The translations under genes were made by a program, and so were the position numbers. The notes below the pieces were generated by a model, which worked only from the letters and a program-made list of their open reading frames with translations, was not told where the DNA came from and ran no database searches. From contig JAAEZH010000010.1 in assembly GCA_018222965.1 (NCBI GenBank), positions 1 to 64,000 on the forward strand: a stretch of DNA of 64,000 bases, read 5' to 3'. Source of the stretch: Bacteroidota bacterium. GTDB taxonomy: Bacteria; Bacteroidota; Bacteroidia; Chitinophagales; Saprospiraceae. Position 1 is the stretch's first letter. The number at the start of each line of letters is the position of its first letter. Below are positions 18,651 through 28,614 of this stretch, piece by piece.

Positions 18651-21044
18651 TTATCGGCCTTGTTTAATAAACTTTTTGGGCGGGCTTCGCTTTCCGTCCG
18701 ATAAAAGACTAATAAAATACATTCCCGGAGGCAGGCCGCTAATATCGGCCTTTATTTTTCCTGTTGGATGGGTCCTGTAAAAGAACCTAAGCCTTTTTCC
18801 ACTTATATCATGTATTTCCAGCAGTACTGTCGGATAGCTGCCTTTCACCTGATAGTAAATTTCCAGTTCGGAAGTTGCCGGGTTCGGAAAAGCATCGAGT
18901 TTAAATATATCCCGATCTATACTCAGGTCAGGGACCGGCGCACCTTCTATGATCTGAAAGTTGTCAACAGCCGCTTCCAGCAAATGTTCGTTGTTCGGAA
19001 GGTCTGCGACTTCAAAATCAATGGATATAATTGGGCCAGATGCAGTGAATGGAGACAAGTCAATGGTATCGGATTGCCAAAAACTTTCAGATTCCGTCCA
19101 AATATTGGCCAGCTCTCTTTTTTCTCCATAGTTTACAAAAACCTTTAGCGTATCATCAGGAGCCACACTTGTCCAGGCATTAAAGAACCAAAAATCAAAT
19201 GTCAGGGTAGGTACTAAATAGTTGCCGACATCGATGTCTGGGGATTCGAGTGTCGTGGTGAGATCTACTTCATCCTCTCCAACCGATCCGGGAGTATTTC
19301 CAGTCACATAACATTCTCCACCAATATCATTGGGGCTGTCCTGGTTGGGGTTACTGATCCGACCACTGCCAGTCAGTGTTTCATTGGGTTTTCCTCTTTC
19401 CCAAATTCCCTGCATGGCGTTACCGCTTATATTCCAACCCAGGTCAAATTCAAACAAATCCTGATAACCCGTTTCGAGGGCAACTTCTCTGTAAAGGTCC
19501 TGAGAAAGAGTAAACAGGGAGTCAAAGTAGTAGGTATATCCCCATTGTGCCGCGAGTAGAGAATAATCTCCCCGGAACACATTTTCAAGTGTATAATAAC
19601 CGGCTTCATCTGCCTGCGTTTCAAAGTCCAGTTCACCATCTGTAAGCGTTATCCAGGCGTTTGGAATGCCATTCCCCGAAAGGGCGTCAACAATGCGTCC
19701 TTTCAGAACATATTCCGGCAGAGGGGTTAAAGCCACATCCAGTTCTGTCAATTCGCCATTAATCAGTTCTACTTCCTGACTAAAAGAATAAAAACCGGGT
19801 TTGGATACCTCAAGCGTGTAAGTACCTGATTGAGCCAATCCGGTGGCATATTTGCCCTGTAAATCGCTGAATTCCTGATTTAGTTGATTGCTTAGAATGA
19901 TCACCTTTGCTCCGGAAAGATTGGCTCCGTTGAAGGCGTTGGTGATTTTTCCTTCCAGGTAACAGGCACGCTGGAGTTCTGGTTTGAAAATGTGGAGTCC
20001 TTCCGTAATATCAGATGCAATAAAATGACCGGAGGGATACCACAGATATGCTCCCCAGTTTCCTCTAAAGCCGGTCACATCCCCATCGTATGTATCGTAT
20101 TGCGCAATTTGTATGAGATTATGTGGCCTTGAAGCATCCAGGACAATGCAACCATCTGTGTAATAGGAAATGACGGCAAAATCATCGATGACCTGCACAT
20201 TGTGCGGAATTACTCCCTGGCCAATGGTTTCGAGCGGCCTGAATTGATCCAGCTCCCGAATGTTTCCAAAATCGGAAATATCATAAGATGCGACAGCTGC
20301 GTTGGGTTTCTCATCCGTTGTAAAGAGGGTTTGGCCATCATCGCTGGTCCACGCATTGTGTGTAAAAGCCCCCGGTGTAGGTTGTTGAGCGAGTAGTTGC
20401 GGTTGTTGCGGGTCGCTAATATCTATAACAGAAAAAAAACCTTCCTGTATGTTTGAGCTGTATAAAATGCCATCATCGACATGTGAATCGTGGGAGTAGA
20501 CATCTTCTGCCGGACCTATAAATTGGGGTTCCCAGGGGTCGGAAGTAAGGTCAGCCATAAATACGCCGCCACTATTTACGTTGCATCCGCTTAGATAAAG
20601 GATCCCGGATTCGTCTATCGACAGGTTATGGCAGCGGTTCAGGCTGTCGCCGAATGTGGGTAGGAAGGGCCGCCAGGTATCGACAATTGGCGGATCGGGG
20701 AGGGGGGAGAGGTCGAGAATCAATACGCCTTCATCGGATGAAAATTGATCGGCAACGGCATAAGCGAAATTTCCATAGGTAAATATGTCTCTCCAAAGCG
20801 CGTAGGGTTCTGAAATGCGGTATAGTTCCTGTGGATTGGATGGATCTTCCAGGCTGACTACTGAAAGGCCTGTGGAAGTACCTGCAAAAGCATATTCCGT
20901 TCCATCGGGATGTACATAGCCCCAGCAATTGTTGAGGATGGTATCATAGGGAAGTCTGGCAACAAGCGTAAGGTCGGATTGCCCGATTGCGCTGTCGTTT
21001 GACAGGATAAGCAGGAAGACCAACAGGCTAAAGAATAATCGCAT
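18651..21044 (-). CDS. Choice-of-anchor B family T9SS protein (copy B)
   Basis: The 797 residues are laid out like the neighbour at 16196-18592: signal peptide (MRLFFSLLVFLLILSNDSAIG), propeller-like choice-of-anchor B region (AFAGTSTGLSVVSLEDPSN, SGCNVNSGGVFMADL), two carboxypeptidase-regulatory-like domains, a jelly-roll segment and a T9SS type A sorting domain (FPNPATSELEIYY ... PGMYFISL ... KKFIKQG). The two genes share order and length throughout and sit head-to-tail 58 bp apart, so tandem duplication with divergence is likely. No copy of the dispersed 13-mer is present here. Confidence 0.87.
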   Translation of the reverse strand: MRLFFSLLVFLLILSNDSAIGQSDLTLVARLPYDTILNNCWGYVHPDGTEYAFAGTSTGLSVVSLEDPSNPQELYRISEPYALWRDIFTYGNFAYAVADQFSSDEGVLILDLSPLPDPPIVDTWRPFLPTFGDSLNRCHNLSIDESGILYLSGCNVNSGGVFMADLTSDPWEPQFIGPAEDVYSHDSHVDDGILYSSNIQEGFFSVIDISDPQQPQLLAQQPTPGAFTHNAWTSDDGQTLFTTDEKPNAAVASYDISDFGNIRELDQFRPLETIGQGVIPHNVQVIDDFAVISYYTDGCIVLDASRPHNLIQIAQYDTYDGDVTGFRGNWGAYLWYPSGHFIASDITEGLHIFKPELQRACYLEGKITNAFNGANLSGAKVIILSNQLNQEFSDLQGKYATGLAQSGTYTLEVSKPGFYSFSQEVELINGELTELDVALTPLPEYVLKGRIVDALSGNGIPNAWITLTDGELDFETQADEAGYYTLENVFRGDYSLLAAQWGYTYYFDSLFTLSQDLYREVALETGYQDLFEFDLGWNISGNAMQGIWERGKPNETLTGSGRISNPNQDSPNDIGGECYVTGNTPGSVGEDEVDLTTTLESPDIDVGNYLVPTLTFDFWFFNAWTSVAPDDTLKVFVNYGEKRELANIWTESESFWQSDTIDLSPFTASGPIISIDFEVADLPNNEHLLEAAVDNFQIIEGAPVPDLSIDRDIFKLDAFPNPATSELEIYYQVKGSYPTVLLEIHDISGKRLRFFYRTHPTGKIKADISGLPPGMYFISLLSDGKRSPPKKFIKQGR

Positions 21045-21083
21045 GGACCTTGAATTTCAGTTTTCAAGGTAGTCCAAATAATG

Positions 21084-21518
21084 TTAACTACGGTCTTGTT
21101 TAACCACGGCAACCGTTAATCTGCTGACACAAATGCGTTTTCCGGATTCATCGCGAATATCAACATCCCATACGTGCATGGTCCTCCCGATGCGAATGGG
21201 GCGGCAGGTGCCAATCACTTTTCCACTGGTAGCTGAACTCAGATGATTGGCATTGATCTCCACACCAACCGGCATGTATTCCATGGGATTATCCAGGCAA
21301 AGAACAGAAGCGACACTACCGAGTGATTCGGCCAGTGCCACACTTGCTCCGCCGTGGAGTAATCCCATGGGTTGTTTGGTTCGCTGATCTACAGGCATTT
21401 CGGCTGTAATACTGTCTTCCGTATAGTCGATAAATCGAATACCCAGATGTGAGACCAGGCAATTGGTCCCTATGTCATTGACAGATTCAAGGTTGAAATC
21501 CTGTTTCCAGATCTTCAA
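21084..21518 (-). CDS. PaaI-type hotdog thioesterase
   Basis: The 144-residue protein has a single hotdog fold with the signature MGLLHGGASVALAESLGS. In the PaaI/YdiI family this segment forms the active site, with the helix-capping HGG and a downstream Glu. It probably hydrolyses an acyl- or aryl-CoA thioester in the cytoplasm. It starts 1 bp after the stop of the acyl-CoA dehydrogenase gene, so the two are almost surely cotranscribed and may act in the same CoA pathway. The exact substrate cannot be read from the sequence. Confidence 0.88.
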   Translation of the reverse strand: MKIWKQDFNLESVNDIGTNCLVSHLGIRFIDYTEDSITAEMPVDQRTKQPMGLLHGGASVALAESLGSVASVLCLDNPMEYMPVGVEINANHLSSATSGKVIGTCRPIRIGRTMHVWDVDIRDESGKRICVSRLTVAVVKQDRS

Positions 21519-21519
21519 A

Positions 21520-22662
21520 TTACTTCAGAATTTGGCGTGAGATAACCAGTTTTTGAATTTCGGAGGTTCCTTCTCCAATGGTACACAGTTTGGAATCCCG
21601 GTAAAATTTCTCCACCGGATAATCCTTGGTGTATCCATAGCCGCCGTGAATCTGAACAGAATCCGTAGAAACTTCAACAGCTGTTTCAGAGGCGTAGTAT
21701 TTGGCCATAGCCGACAACTTTGTGGTCGGTTTATTTTCCATTTTCAGGCGGGCGGCCTTTCGCGTAAGCAATTCGGAAGCCTGAATTTTGGTAGCCATAT
21801 CAGCCAATTTGAAACTGATTCCCTGGAAAGAGGAGATCGGCTTGCCAAATTGGTGCCTTTCCTTGGAGTACTTTACAGAAGCTTCGTAGGCTCCTTTTGC
21901 GATACCCAGAGACAGGGCTGCAATAGAGATACGGCCTCCGTCGAGAATTTTCATCGACTGGATAAACCCGTCTCCTTCTTCACCAAGCAATTGCGATTTG
22001 TGTACTCTGCAGTTTTCGAAGATCATTTCTGCTGTTTCACTGGCGCGCATGCCGAGCTTGTTTTCTTTTTTACCTCCCCGGAAACCTTCGGTTCCGCGTT
22101 CTACGATAAAAGCAGACATGCCATGGCTGTCGAGCAATTCGCCGGTTCGGGCAATTACTACTGCGACTTCACCAGTGAGTCCGTGTGTAATCCAGTTCTT
22201 GGCACCGTTGATGACGTAATAGTCTCCGTCTTTTTCGGCGACGCATTGCATGCGGCCTGCATCACTGCCGGTATTGGGCTCCGTAAGACCCCAGGCACCG
22301 ATCCATTCACCGGTAGCCAGTTTAGGCAGGTATTTGGATTTTTGTTCTTCCGAACCAAAGGAGAGGATGTGATTGGAACAAAGCGAATTGTGTGCAGCCA
22401 AAGACAAACCAATACTTCCGCAAACTTTTGCGGTCTCTTCGATAATGGTAATGTATTCCTGATAGCCTAATCCGGAGCCACCGTATTCCTGGGGAACCAA
22501 TACTCCCATGAAGCCATATTCGCCCATTTTACGGAACAAATCTGCAGGGAAATGTTGGGTTTCATCCCAATCCATAAAATGCGGTCGAATATAAGTTTCG
22601 GCAAAATCCCGGGCGCTGTCCCGGATCATTTTTAAATTTTCTAAGGTATCCATTTGATACAT
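21520..22662 (-). CDS. Acyl-CoA dehydrogenase
   Basis: This 380-residue flavoprotein oxidises an acyl-CoA to the 2-enoyl-CoA, passing electrons to ETF. Visible landmarks are the N-terminal helical domain ([15 protein letters not shown]), the FAD-contact segment [13 protein letters not shown], the KNWITHG strand, and the C-terminal [17 protein letters not shown]. The last includes the position of the catalytic Glu in short-chain and branched-chain enzymes. The ATG at 22662 is followed by another at 22653, and either may be used. A candidate -7 box lies about 150 bp upstream. It is cotranscribed with the PaaI thioesterase. Confidence 0.93.
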   Translation of the reverse strand: MYQMDTLENLKMIRDSARDFAETYIRPHFMDWDETQHFPADLFRKMGEYGFMGVLVPQEYGGSGLGYQEYITIIEETAKVCGSIGLSLAAHNSLCSNHILSFGSEEQKSKYLPKLATGEWIGAWGLTEPNTGSDAGRMQCVAEKDGDYYVINGAKNWITHGLTGEVAVVIARTGELLDSHGMSAFIVERGTEGFRGGKKENKLGMRASETAEMIFENCRVHKSQLLGEEGDGFIQSMKILDGGRISIAALSLGIAKGAYEASVKYSKERHQFGKPISSFQGISFKLADMATKIQASELLTRKAARLKMENKPTTKLSAMAKYYASETAVEVSTDSVQIHGGYGYTKDYPVEKFYRDSKLCTIGEGTSEIQKLVISRQILK

Positions 22663-22808
22663 GTCGGGCGATTCTTTTGATATTTATGCAGGCTGAAAAT
22701 CAGTCCCGCGTAACAGTGCAATAGGATTCATCTGTTTAGGCAAGGCAAAGCAGCCACTCCATAAATAAATGAAATTGAATTTTGTTTAACCATCGGATTT
22801 CTCCGCTT

Positions 22809-22816
22809 CAAATATA
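22809..22816 (-). promoter_or_regulatory. Candidate -7 box for acyl-CoA dehydrogenase
   Basis: CAAATATA on the plus strand reads TATATTTG on the minus strand, matching TAnnTTTG. It would give a leader of about 140 nt. No -33 element is clear. Confidence 0.35.
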
Positions 22817-22855
22817 GAAATTTTCATATGGCTCCCGTCCGAAATGTTGGCTCAT

Positions 22856-23959
22856 TTAGCCACTTGTCCAACCCATTGCCTTCAGGAGTCGTTTATGGAG
22901 TTCTGTATTGTCGTAAATGCCATTAAAGTATTGAGATCCCGGTCCTATGGCAAAGACCGGAACCATAGTTGCTGTATGGCCGTTGGTGGTAAATTCCAAA
23001 TCGAGCCTCTTTGCTTTACTGCCTTTATTAATTGCCAATCCGCCGGTCTCGTGATCTGCCGTGAGTACGATAAGGGTGTTTGGATGATCGATATAGAACT
23101 TCAGAGCCTCCTGAATGGCTTCGTTAAAGTCCTTCAGTTCGGCTTTTAGCTGATTGGGTTTGTTGGAATGGCAGGTCCAGTCAATCTGGCTGCCTTCCAC
23201 CATCAGGAAAAAGCCTTTTTCACTGCTTTTCTCGAGGTAATCCATTCCCATACGAGTAGCCTTGGGCAGGTAATTGCGACCCTGGATGGCAGCAACCGGG
23301 CGATTATCTGCTGAAAAGTAACCAAACTTTTTGGCCGGGTTAATGAGTGCAGCGCTGAGGTCTGTGTCAAAGTAATCGCGTATGGAATAACCTTTTTCAC
23401 GCAACTCATCAATAAGGTCCCGCTCATCAGCTCGTCGGTCAAAATACTTTTTGCCACCTCCGACAAAAAAGTCGATACCAGAATCAAGCAGATGCAGTGC
23501 GATGGCTTCATATTCCACACGCATCCAGTGATGTGCATAAAAAGCGGCCGGAGTAGCATGTACTATACTTGCGGTGGCAATGACTCCGCTGGCCATTCCT
23601 TCAGCTTCAGCCATTTCCAGTATGCTCATTCGCGGAAGCGTATCCAAACCTACACCGATCGCGTGGTTGTACGTTTTAATGCCGCAGGCAATAGCTGTTG
23701 CACTGGCACCTGAATCTGTAACCAAATCGCTGGCAGAGTGTGTTTTTTGCAATCCTATGACCGGAAAACGATCATACATCGCCTTTTCTTCCAGGTCATA
23801 GATAGCTGTAGAGACCTGCGTCAATCCCATCCCGTCTCCAATAAGCAGGATCAGATTTTTTGGATATGCGTTTGCCAGTGCATCCGTGGGAGGGGGAGGC
23901 AAAGGCCTGGAATTACAGGCCAGAAAAATCAGTACAGGTAATAATAAGTAAGGCTTCAA
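22856..23959 (-). CDS. Alkaline phosphatase, lipoprotein
   Basis: This 367-residue PhoA-superfamily enzyme hydrolyses phosphate monoesters. A TTG start at 23959 is proposed because it opens a compact lipoprotein signal, MKPYLLLPVLIFLAC. A farther TTG at 23998 would place 13 charged residues before it, and no in-frame ATG exists. Metal ligand Asp42 lies in LLIGDGMG, the nucleophile candidate is Ser83 in VTDSGASA (a DSGA variant of the DSAA motif), and the metal site LTADHETGG lies near the C-terminus. It should sit on the outer side of a membrane and scavenge phosphate. The gene is divergent from the CotH-like gene. Confidence 0.88.
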   Translation of the reverse strand: MKPYLLLPVLIFLACNSRPLPPPPTDALANAYPKNLILLIGDGMGLTQVSTAIYDLEEKAMYDRFPVIGLQKTHSASDLVTDSGASATAIACGIKTYNHAIGVGLDTLPRMSILEMAEAEGMASGVIATASIVHATPAAFYAHHWMRVEYEAIALHLLDSGIDFFVGGGKKYFDRRADERDLIDELREKGYSIRDYFDTDLSAALINPAKKFGYFSADNRPVAAIQGRNYLPKATRMGMDYLEKSSEKGFFLMVEGSQIDWTCHSNKPNQLKAELKDFNEAIQEALKFYIDHPNTLIVLTADHETGGLAINKGSKAKRLDLEFTTNGHTATMVPVFAIGPGSQYFNGIYDNTELHKRLLKAMGWTSG

Positions 23960-24185
23960 TCGTCTACTGTTGCATCCTGAAACAGGGAATGGTTGCAAAA
24001 ATGCTCCTTTTAAAAAGAATTAACAAAAAATTAATACAAATAGGCAGTCTTAGTATGGTATTGGCAAGCCATCTTTGCAGCCTTTTACACTATTTCGAGT
24101 CTTTTGGGTAGTTCATCGATTAAATGAGGCGGTGTGAACGACTTATCTGATCTTTGAGTCAAATACTTTTAGAATACCCACTATT

Positions 24186-25235
24186 ATGAAAACCCGACTG
24201 TTATTTTTAAGTTTATTTGCTATCCTTTATTTGCCTTTACAGGCGAATGGCGAACGCAGTTTATTTGATGAGATTCAATTGCAGGAAGAAATCCTGGAAG
24301 TTGAATTGACTACCGATTTGGATGCCTTGTTAACTCCAATTGAAAATACGGAGTATCAAAAGGCAAGCATTCGTTTTGCGCATTCCGGTAAAGCACCTGC
24401 CAGTTGGGACCTTAAAATTAAGGCTCGTGGTCGGTATAGGTACCGTATTTGTGATTTCCCGCCAATCAAATTAAACTTTGATAAAGACGATCTGCAGGCT
24501 GCCGGTCTGGCTGCGTATGATAAATATAAGCTGGTTACTCATTGTTTTGATAATGAAGCAGAAGCCCGTGACAATGTCCTTCGGGAGTATATGGCCTACC
24601 GCTTGTACAATGAGGTGACGGATCAAAGCTTTCGGGTACAGCTTGTAAAGATTACTTATATAGATTCAAATGATCCCAAAAAGCTTAAAGAACGCTGGGG
24701 GGTTTTGATTGAAAGTACCGATGAAATGGCTGCTCGTATTGGAGGTGAGGAAGTTGATCTTCTCAATCAGCCCGAAGATTCCTTCGACTTGCGTGCCGAA
24801 CACCGGATGTCTGTATTTCAATATCTGATCGGTAATTCGGATTACGACCTTCGTATGGTGCGTAATATTAAGTTGGTGAAGATGCACGAAACGGGCAAAC
24901 TTGTTCCCGTGCCTTATGATTTTGATTTTTCTTTGCTGGTGAATGCCGAATACGCGGTACCCAACAATAATGCGGGCCAAATGCGCATCGAAGACCGGGT
25001 TTACCTGGGATTTGACCACGGGGAGGATCAGGTGCGCTATATGGATAAGTACTACGAATCCATGCGCAAGCAATTTGAAGAAGCGATTAAAGAAACCGAG
25101 ATGGTCAATCGCTCCAACAGAAATTACATGCTGAAAGTACTGGAGAGTTTCTTCGAAAGCCAGGAAGTGCGTGAAGGCTTGTATGCCAAATCCATGAAAA
25201 AGGCTACTATTAAGGAGTTGGCACCGACCAAATAA
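24186..25235 (+). CDS. Secreted CotH-like protein
   Basis: The protein has 349 residues with a signal peptide (MKTRLLFLSLFAILYLPLQANG). The mature part has a beta-rich start (LKIKARGRYRYRICDFPPI) followed by YDKYKLVTHCFD, a helix ARDNVLREYMAYRLYNEV, and later VPYDFDFSLLVN. This succession of a K-x-KL strand, an RN-helix and a D-x-D segment resembles the atypical kinase fold of CotH proteins, but no full motif set can be confirmed. The role is unknown. It stands alone, ending in an AT-rich inverted repeat shared with convergent rarA. Confidence 0.55.
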   Translation: MKTRLLFLSLFAILYLPLQANGERSLFDEIQLQEEILEVELTTDLDALLTPIENTEYQKASIRFAHSGKAPASWDLKIKARGRYRYRICDFPPIKLNFDKDDLQAAGLAAYDKYKLVTHCFDNEAEARDNVLREYMAYRLYNEVTDQSFRVQLVKITYIDSNDPKKLKERWGVLIESTDEMAARIGGEEVDLLNQPEDSFDLRAEHRMSVFQYLIGNSDYDLRMVRNIKLVKMHETGKLVPVPYDFDFSLLVNAEYAVPNNNAGQMRIEDRVYLGFDHGEDQVRYMDKYYESMRKQFEEAIKETEMVNRSNRNYMLKVLESFFESQEVREGLYAKSMKKATIKELAPTK

Positions 25236-25252
25236 GTGATAGTTTTTAGGGT

Positions 25253-25310
25253 TTAATTTTTAATGAACCCGTTTTGTCCTGTACAGAACCAATTAATAAT
25301 TAAAAATTAA
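25253..25310. terminator. AT-rich inverted repeat between convergent genes
   Basis: TTAATTTTTAAT (25253-25264) and ATTAAAAATTAA (25299-25310) are perfect complements with a 34-nt loop. They sit between the convergent CotH-like and rarA genes, where a bidirectional terminator is expected. The absence of G-C pairs makes this uncertain. Confidence 0.4.
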
Positions 25311-25320
25311 GATCTAAAAC

Positions 25321-26595
25321 CTAATAATCGTATCTCTTTTCCCACCAGGCTTTAAGCCGTTGTCTGATCTTTTCTTCCGGCCCGTTTTTGCCGGGTTCAA
25401 AGAATTTTTGCCCTTTTAGATCTTCCGGAAGGAAATCCTGATCGGCAAAATTGCCCTGGAAGTCGTGCGAGTATTTGTAATCCTTGCCATAATCCAGATT
25501 CTTCATCAACTTGGTGGGGGCATTTCTTAGGTGCAGGGGAACCGGTAAATGACCGGTCTTGCGTACTTCAGCCTGTGCTGCATTTATAGCGGCATAGGCT
25601 GAATTGCTTTTGGGGGAAGTCGCCAGATAAACGGCCGCCTGGGAAAGAATGATCCGGGCTTCCGGCAGTCCGATCATTTGTACGGCCTGAAAAGCGGTGG
25701 TTGCCATTAAAAGTGCATTTGGATTGGCCAAGCCAATATCCTCTGAAGCGGAGATCAATAAGCGCCGGGCTATAAATTTAATATCCTCTCCACCATCCAA
25801 CATGCGGGCCAGCCAGTATACGGCGCCGTTTGGGTCGCTTCCGCGAATGGATTTAATCAGGGCAGAGGCGATGTCGTAGTGTTGCTCCCCGCCTTTGTCG
25901 TAGATGGCCAGGTTTTGTTGGACTTTCTCCGCAACGAGATCGTTGGTGATTTCTAAGGTTTCCTCACCATTGGCATCGTGCGCCAACAATTCTAAGATAT
26001 TGTAAAGTTTACGGGCATCACCTCCGCAAAGCTTGAGTATGGCATCGTATTCTTTGGCTTCGATAGAAAGCTTGCGGAGTTTCTCATCTTCTGCCAGGGC
26101 TTTATCTACCAGACTGATTAATTCTTCTTTGGTTAGGTGTTGTAACACGTAAACCTGAGACCGGGAGAGTAGTGCCGGAATCACTTCAAAAGAGGGGTTT
26201 TCGGTCGTGGCTCCAATCAGACTTATAATTCCTCGTTCCACAGCACCCAGCAAGGCATCCTGTTGGGATTTACTAAAACGGTGTATCTCATCGATAAACA
26301 GAATAGGGTTGGGACGATCAAAGAACTGCTGTTTCTTTGCTTTTTCTATGGTTTCCCGGATATCTTTTACACCAGAGTTTATAGCGGAAAGGCTAAAGAA
26401 TGGCCGATCCAGTTGGTTGGCTATGATTCCTGCCAAAGTGGTTTTTCCAACACCCGGAGGACCCCAAAGGATAAATGATGGCACATTGCCACTTTCGATG
26501 GCTTTCCTCAATACAGCCCCCGGACCTACAAGATGTTGCTGACCAATGTAATCATCCAGTGTTCTGGGACGCATGCGTTCGGCTAGTGGCTGCAT
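25321..26595 (-). CDS. rarA: Replication-associated recombination protein A
   Basis: This 424-residue AAA+ ATPase is the RarA/MgsA (WRNIP1) homologue, which acts at stalled replication forks. Visible are Walker A GPPGVGKT (residues 45-52), Walker B ILFIDEIHRF (about 98-107), the sensor-1 segment LIGATTENPSFEV, and the family-specific C-terminal domain (DPNGAVYWLARMLDGGED, ASEDIGLANP). The length is normal for the family. It is divergent from the T9SS gene at 26706 with overlapping upstream regions. Confidence 0.95.
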   Translation of the reverse strand: MQPLAERMRPRTLDDYIGQQHLVGPGAVLRKAIESGNVPSFILWGPPGVGKTTLAGIIANQLDRPFFSLSAINSGVKDIRETIEKAKKQQFFDRPNPILFIDEIHRFSKSQQDALLGAVERGIISLIGATTENPSFEVIPALLSRSQVYVLQHLTKEELISLVDKALAEDEKLRKLSIEAKEYDAILKLCGGDARKLYNILELLAHDANGEETLEITNDLVAEKVQQNLAIYDKGGEQHYDIASALIKSIRGSDPNGAVYWLARMLDGGEDIKFIARRLLISASEDIGLANPNALLMATTAFQAVQMIGLPEARIILSQAAVYLATSPKSNSAYAAINAAQAEVRKTGHLPVPLHLRNAPTKLMKNLDYGKDYKYSHDFQGNFADQDFLPEDLKGQKFFEPGKNGPEEKIRQRLKAWWEKRYDY

Positions 26596-26607
26596 AAATT
26601 TTTAAAT

Positions 26608-26615
26608 TAATTTTG
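26608..26615 (+). promoter_or_regulatory. -7 box for the T9SS/ECF sigma operon
   Basis: TAATTTTG matches TAnnTTTG just outside the divergent rarA start and about 90 bp before the GTG at 26706. Confidence 0.45.
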
Positions 26616-26705
26616 TGATTGACCCAACCCCTGGATATTTCTTACGTGTATGGGAGTGAAAGAAACAAAATCCGGATTAATCTCCCAAGTAAAAAAAAAT
26701 TAGAC

Positions 26706-28601
26706 GTGAAAAAATTACTCCTTTTATCCATTTTAATGATCACTGCCCTTTACAGTTGGGCCTCCATACAAATTGATGTATCGGGCCATGTAACGGATGC
26801 CTCCGGCAACGGAGTGGCCAATGTTACCGTACATATTGCTTCCGACTCAACGGCCAACAACCCGATCGGATATTACAACACAGTCCTGACGGATGCCACC
26901 GGCTTTTATTCCGATTCTTTTGAGGTGCCCGAATCACAGACCCAGGGAAGTGTACTGGCTTATATTGAGTGTATCAACACCATAAACTCCGGTACGGATT
27001 TCTGGCATCCGGGAAACAACGACCTTACCATCGACCTCGATTATTGCGATTTTAATACTTTCTGTGAGGTTTATGTGGATATGGAACAAATTCCCGGAAC
27101 CACCTCCTACGAACTAACTGCCGAGGCATTTGGAGAGGCTCCTTTTTCTTACCTCTGGTCCACGGGTGAAACGACTCAAACAATTGTCGTTACCGACGAA
27201 GGCACTTATTGTGTGGACATTGCGGATGCCAACGGATGTACTTCTTCTTCCTGCGTAACGGTGGTTGTTCCCGGTGACTGCTCGGTTGAAGTCTCTAACA
27301 ATCCAGCCAGCGGTCTTTCTGCTTCTGCTACGGGCCAGGCTCCCTTTACTTACTTCTGGAGCACGGGTGAAACAACTGCGAATATACAACCTAACGCCCC
27401 GGGCTTGTATTGTGTTACCATTACCGACAATACCGGTTGTGAAGCAACATCCTGCGAGTACTACGGTCAGCCCAATGATACTTGTTCGGTAGAACTGCAA
27501 CTGGTACAAAATGATACATGGATTCAGGCTACTGCCAGTGGCGTAGCACCTTTTACCTATTCCTGGTCTACCGGAGAAACCGGTGCGGCTATCCAATTAC
27601 CGGCCTCCGGTGATGTTTGTGTGACCATTACCGATGCGAGCGGCTGTGTTGCTTCCTCCTGCTACAGCATTATGTCTCCCCTCTACCAGATTGCTGGGAC
27701 CGTACACCTGGCCGACAGCTCCAACTTCCAGCTTACGGAAGGAGTGGTTTACCTGATTGTCTACGATCCGGTGGAAGAAACGCTGGAAGCCATCGATATG
27801 GTTGATTTTGAATCCAATCCAAACGGCAACCTGAGTTACGACTTTGGCGATGTGCCTGCTGGTCAGTATCTGGTAAAAGCCGCTTTGAATCCCGGTTCAT
27901 TGGGTTATGCCGAGAACCTGCCTTCTTATCATATGAATGAACTGTTCTGGGACGAAGCCGACGAAATCGAAGTGCCGTATTTGAATCCGACTTACTTTGA
28001 CATCGTGCTGACCCAGGGCGTTAATCCTGGCGGACCCGGATTTATCGGAGGAAACGTAAACGACGGTGCCAACTTTGGCGGTTCGCAGGATCGCGATCCC
28101 GTTTCCGGAATCTCTGTGCTTCTTCTAGATGCAAATGGCAATGGTGTAATTCACACGGAGACCGATGAGGAAGGTATATTCAAATTCCCGGATCTTGCCT
28201 GGGGAACTTACCAGGTCATTGTGGAAATTCCTGGATTGGAGCAGGGCCACAAATGGGTGACTATCGGCCCGGATAACCCAAGTGTAAGCAATGTCGAATT
28301 TGAAGTGGGTGAAACAGCCGTTACTACAGCTGTAAAAACCGTACTGGAAGAGGCAGGAATAATGCTTAGTCCGAATCCGGTTCTGGATGCCCTCCAATTG
28401 CAAGTTAATCTGGATGAGCAGGCAGACATCCAATTGGAGGTCTTTAATGCAACCGGTCAATTGATGCAAACACGGGCACTGACTTTGCCTTCCGGCGAAA
28501 TGCAACTCGAACTTGACTTTACTACATACGCGGACGGTTTATACCTGATTCGCCTGACAGACGGAGCTTCCATGCGTAGCTTCAAAGTGATGAAACAATA
28601 G
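26706..28601 (+). CDS. T9SS cargo with repeated WSTGETT modules
   Basis: This 631-residue secreted protein starts at a GTG that directly opens a signal peptide (MKKLLLLSILMITALYSWA). It has a carboxypeptidase-regulatory-like domain (about 25-100), three tandem SprB-like or PKD-like modules (about 120-310) each holding APF-x-Y-x-WSTGET and ending in a conserved C-x5-C pattern, a second regulatory-like domain, an SdrB-like segment (GISVLLLDANGNG), and a T9SS type A sorting domain (LSPNPVLDALQL ... DGLYLIRL). It is likely a surface adhesin or sensor. It heads a run of four same-strand genes with an ECF sigma factor, and its WSTGETT module recurs in the last gene of the run. Confidence 0.8.
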   Translation: MKKLLLLSILMITALYSWASIQIDVSGHVTDASGNGVANVTVHIASDSTANNPIGYYNTVLTDATGFYSDSFEVPESQTQGSVLAYIECINTINSGTDFWHPGNNDLTIDLDYCDFNTFCEVYVDMEQIPGTTSYELTAEAFGEAPFSYLWSTGETTQTIVVTDEGTYCVDIADANGCTSSSCVTVVVPGDCSVEVSNNPASGLSASATGQAPFTYFWSTGETTANIQPNAPGLYCVTITDNTGCEATSCEYYGQPNDTCSVELQLVQNDTWIQATASGVAPFTYSWSTGETGAAIQLPASGDVCVTITDASGCVASSCYSIMSPLYQIAGTVHLADSSNFQLTEGVVYLIVYDPVEETLEAIDMVDFESNPNGNLSYDFGDVPAGQYLVKAALNPGSLGYAENLPSYHMNELFWDEADEIEVPYLNPTYFDIVLTQGVNPGGPGFIGGNVNDGANFGGSQDRDPVSGISVLLLDANGNGVIHTETDEEGIFKFPDLAWGTYQVIVEIPGLEQGHKWVTIGPDNPSVSNVEFEVGETAVTTAVKTVLEEAGIMLSPNPVLDALQLQVNLDEQADIQLEVFNATGQLMQTRALTLPSGEMQLELDFTTYADGLYLIRLTDGASMRSFKVMKQ

Positions 28602-28614
28602 GATTGGAACGGAC

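Noticed and set aside
21553-22470. A 305-codon open frame on the plus strand inside the acyl-CoA dehydrogenase gene
   Set aside because: Antisense shadow of a well-conserved enzyme, low-complexity Phe/Arg-rich translation, no recognisable domain.
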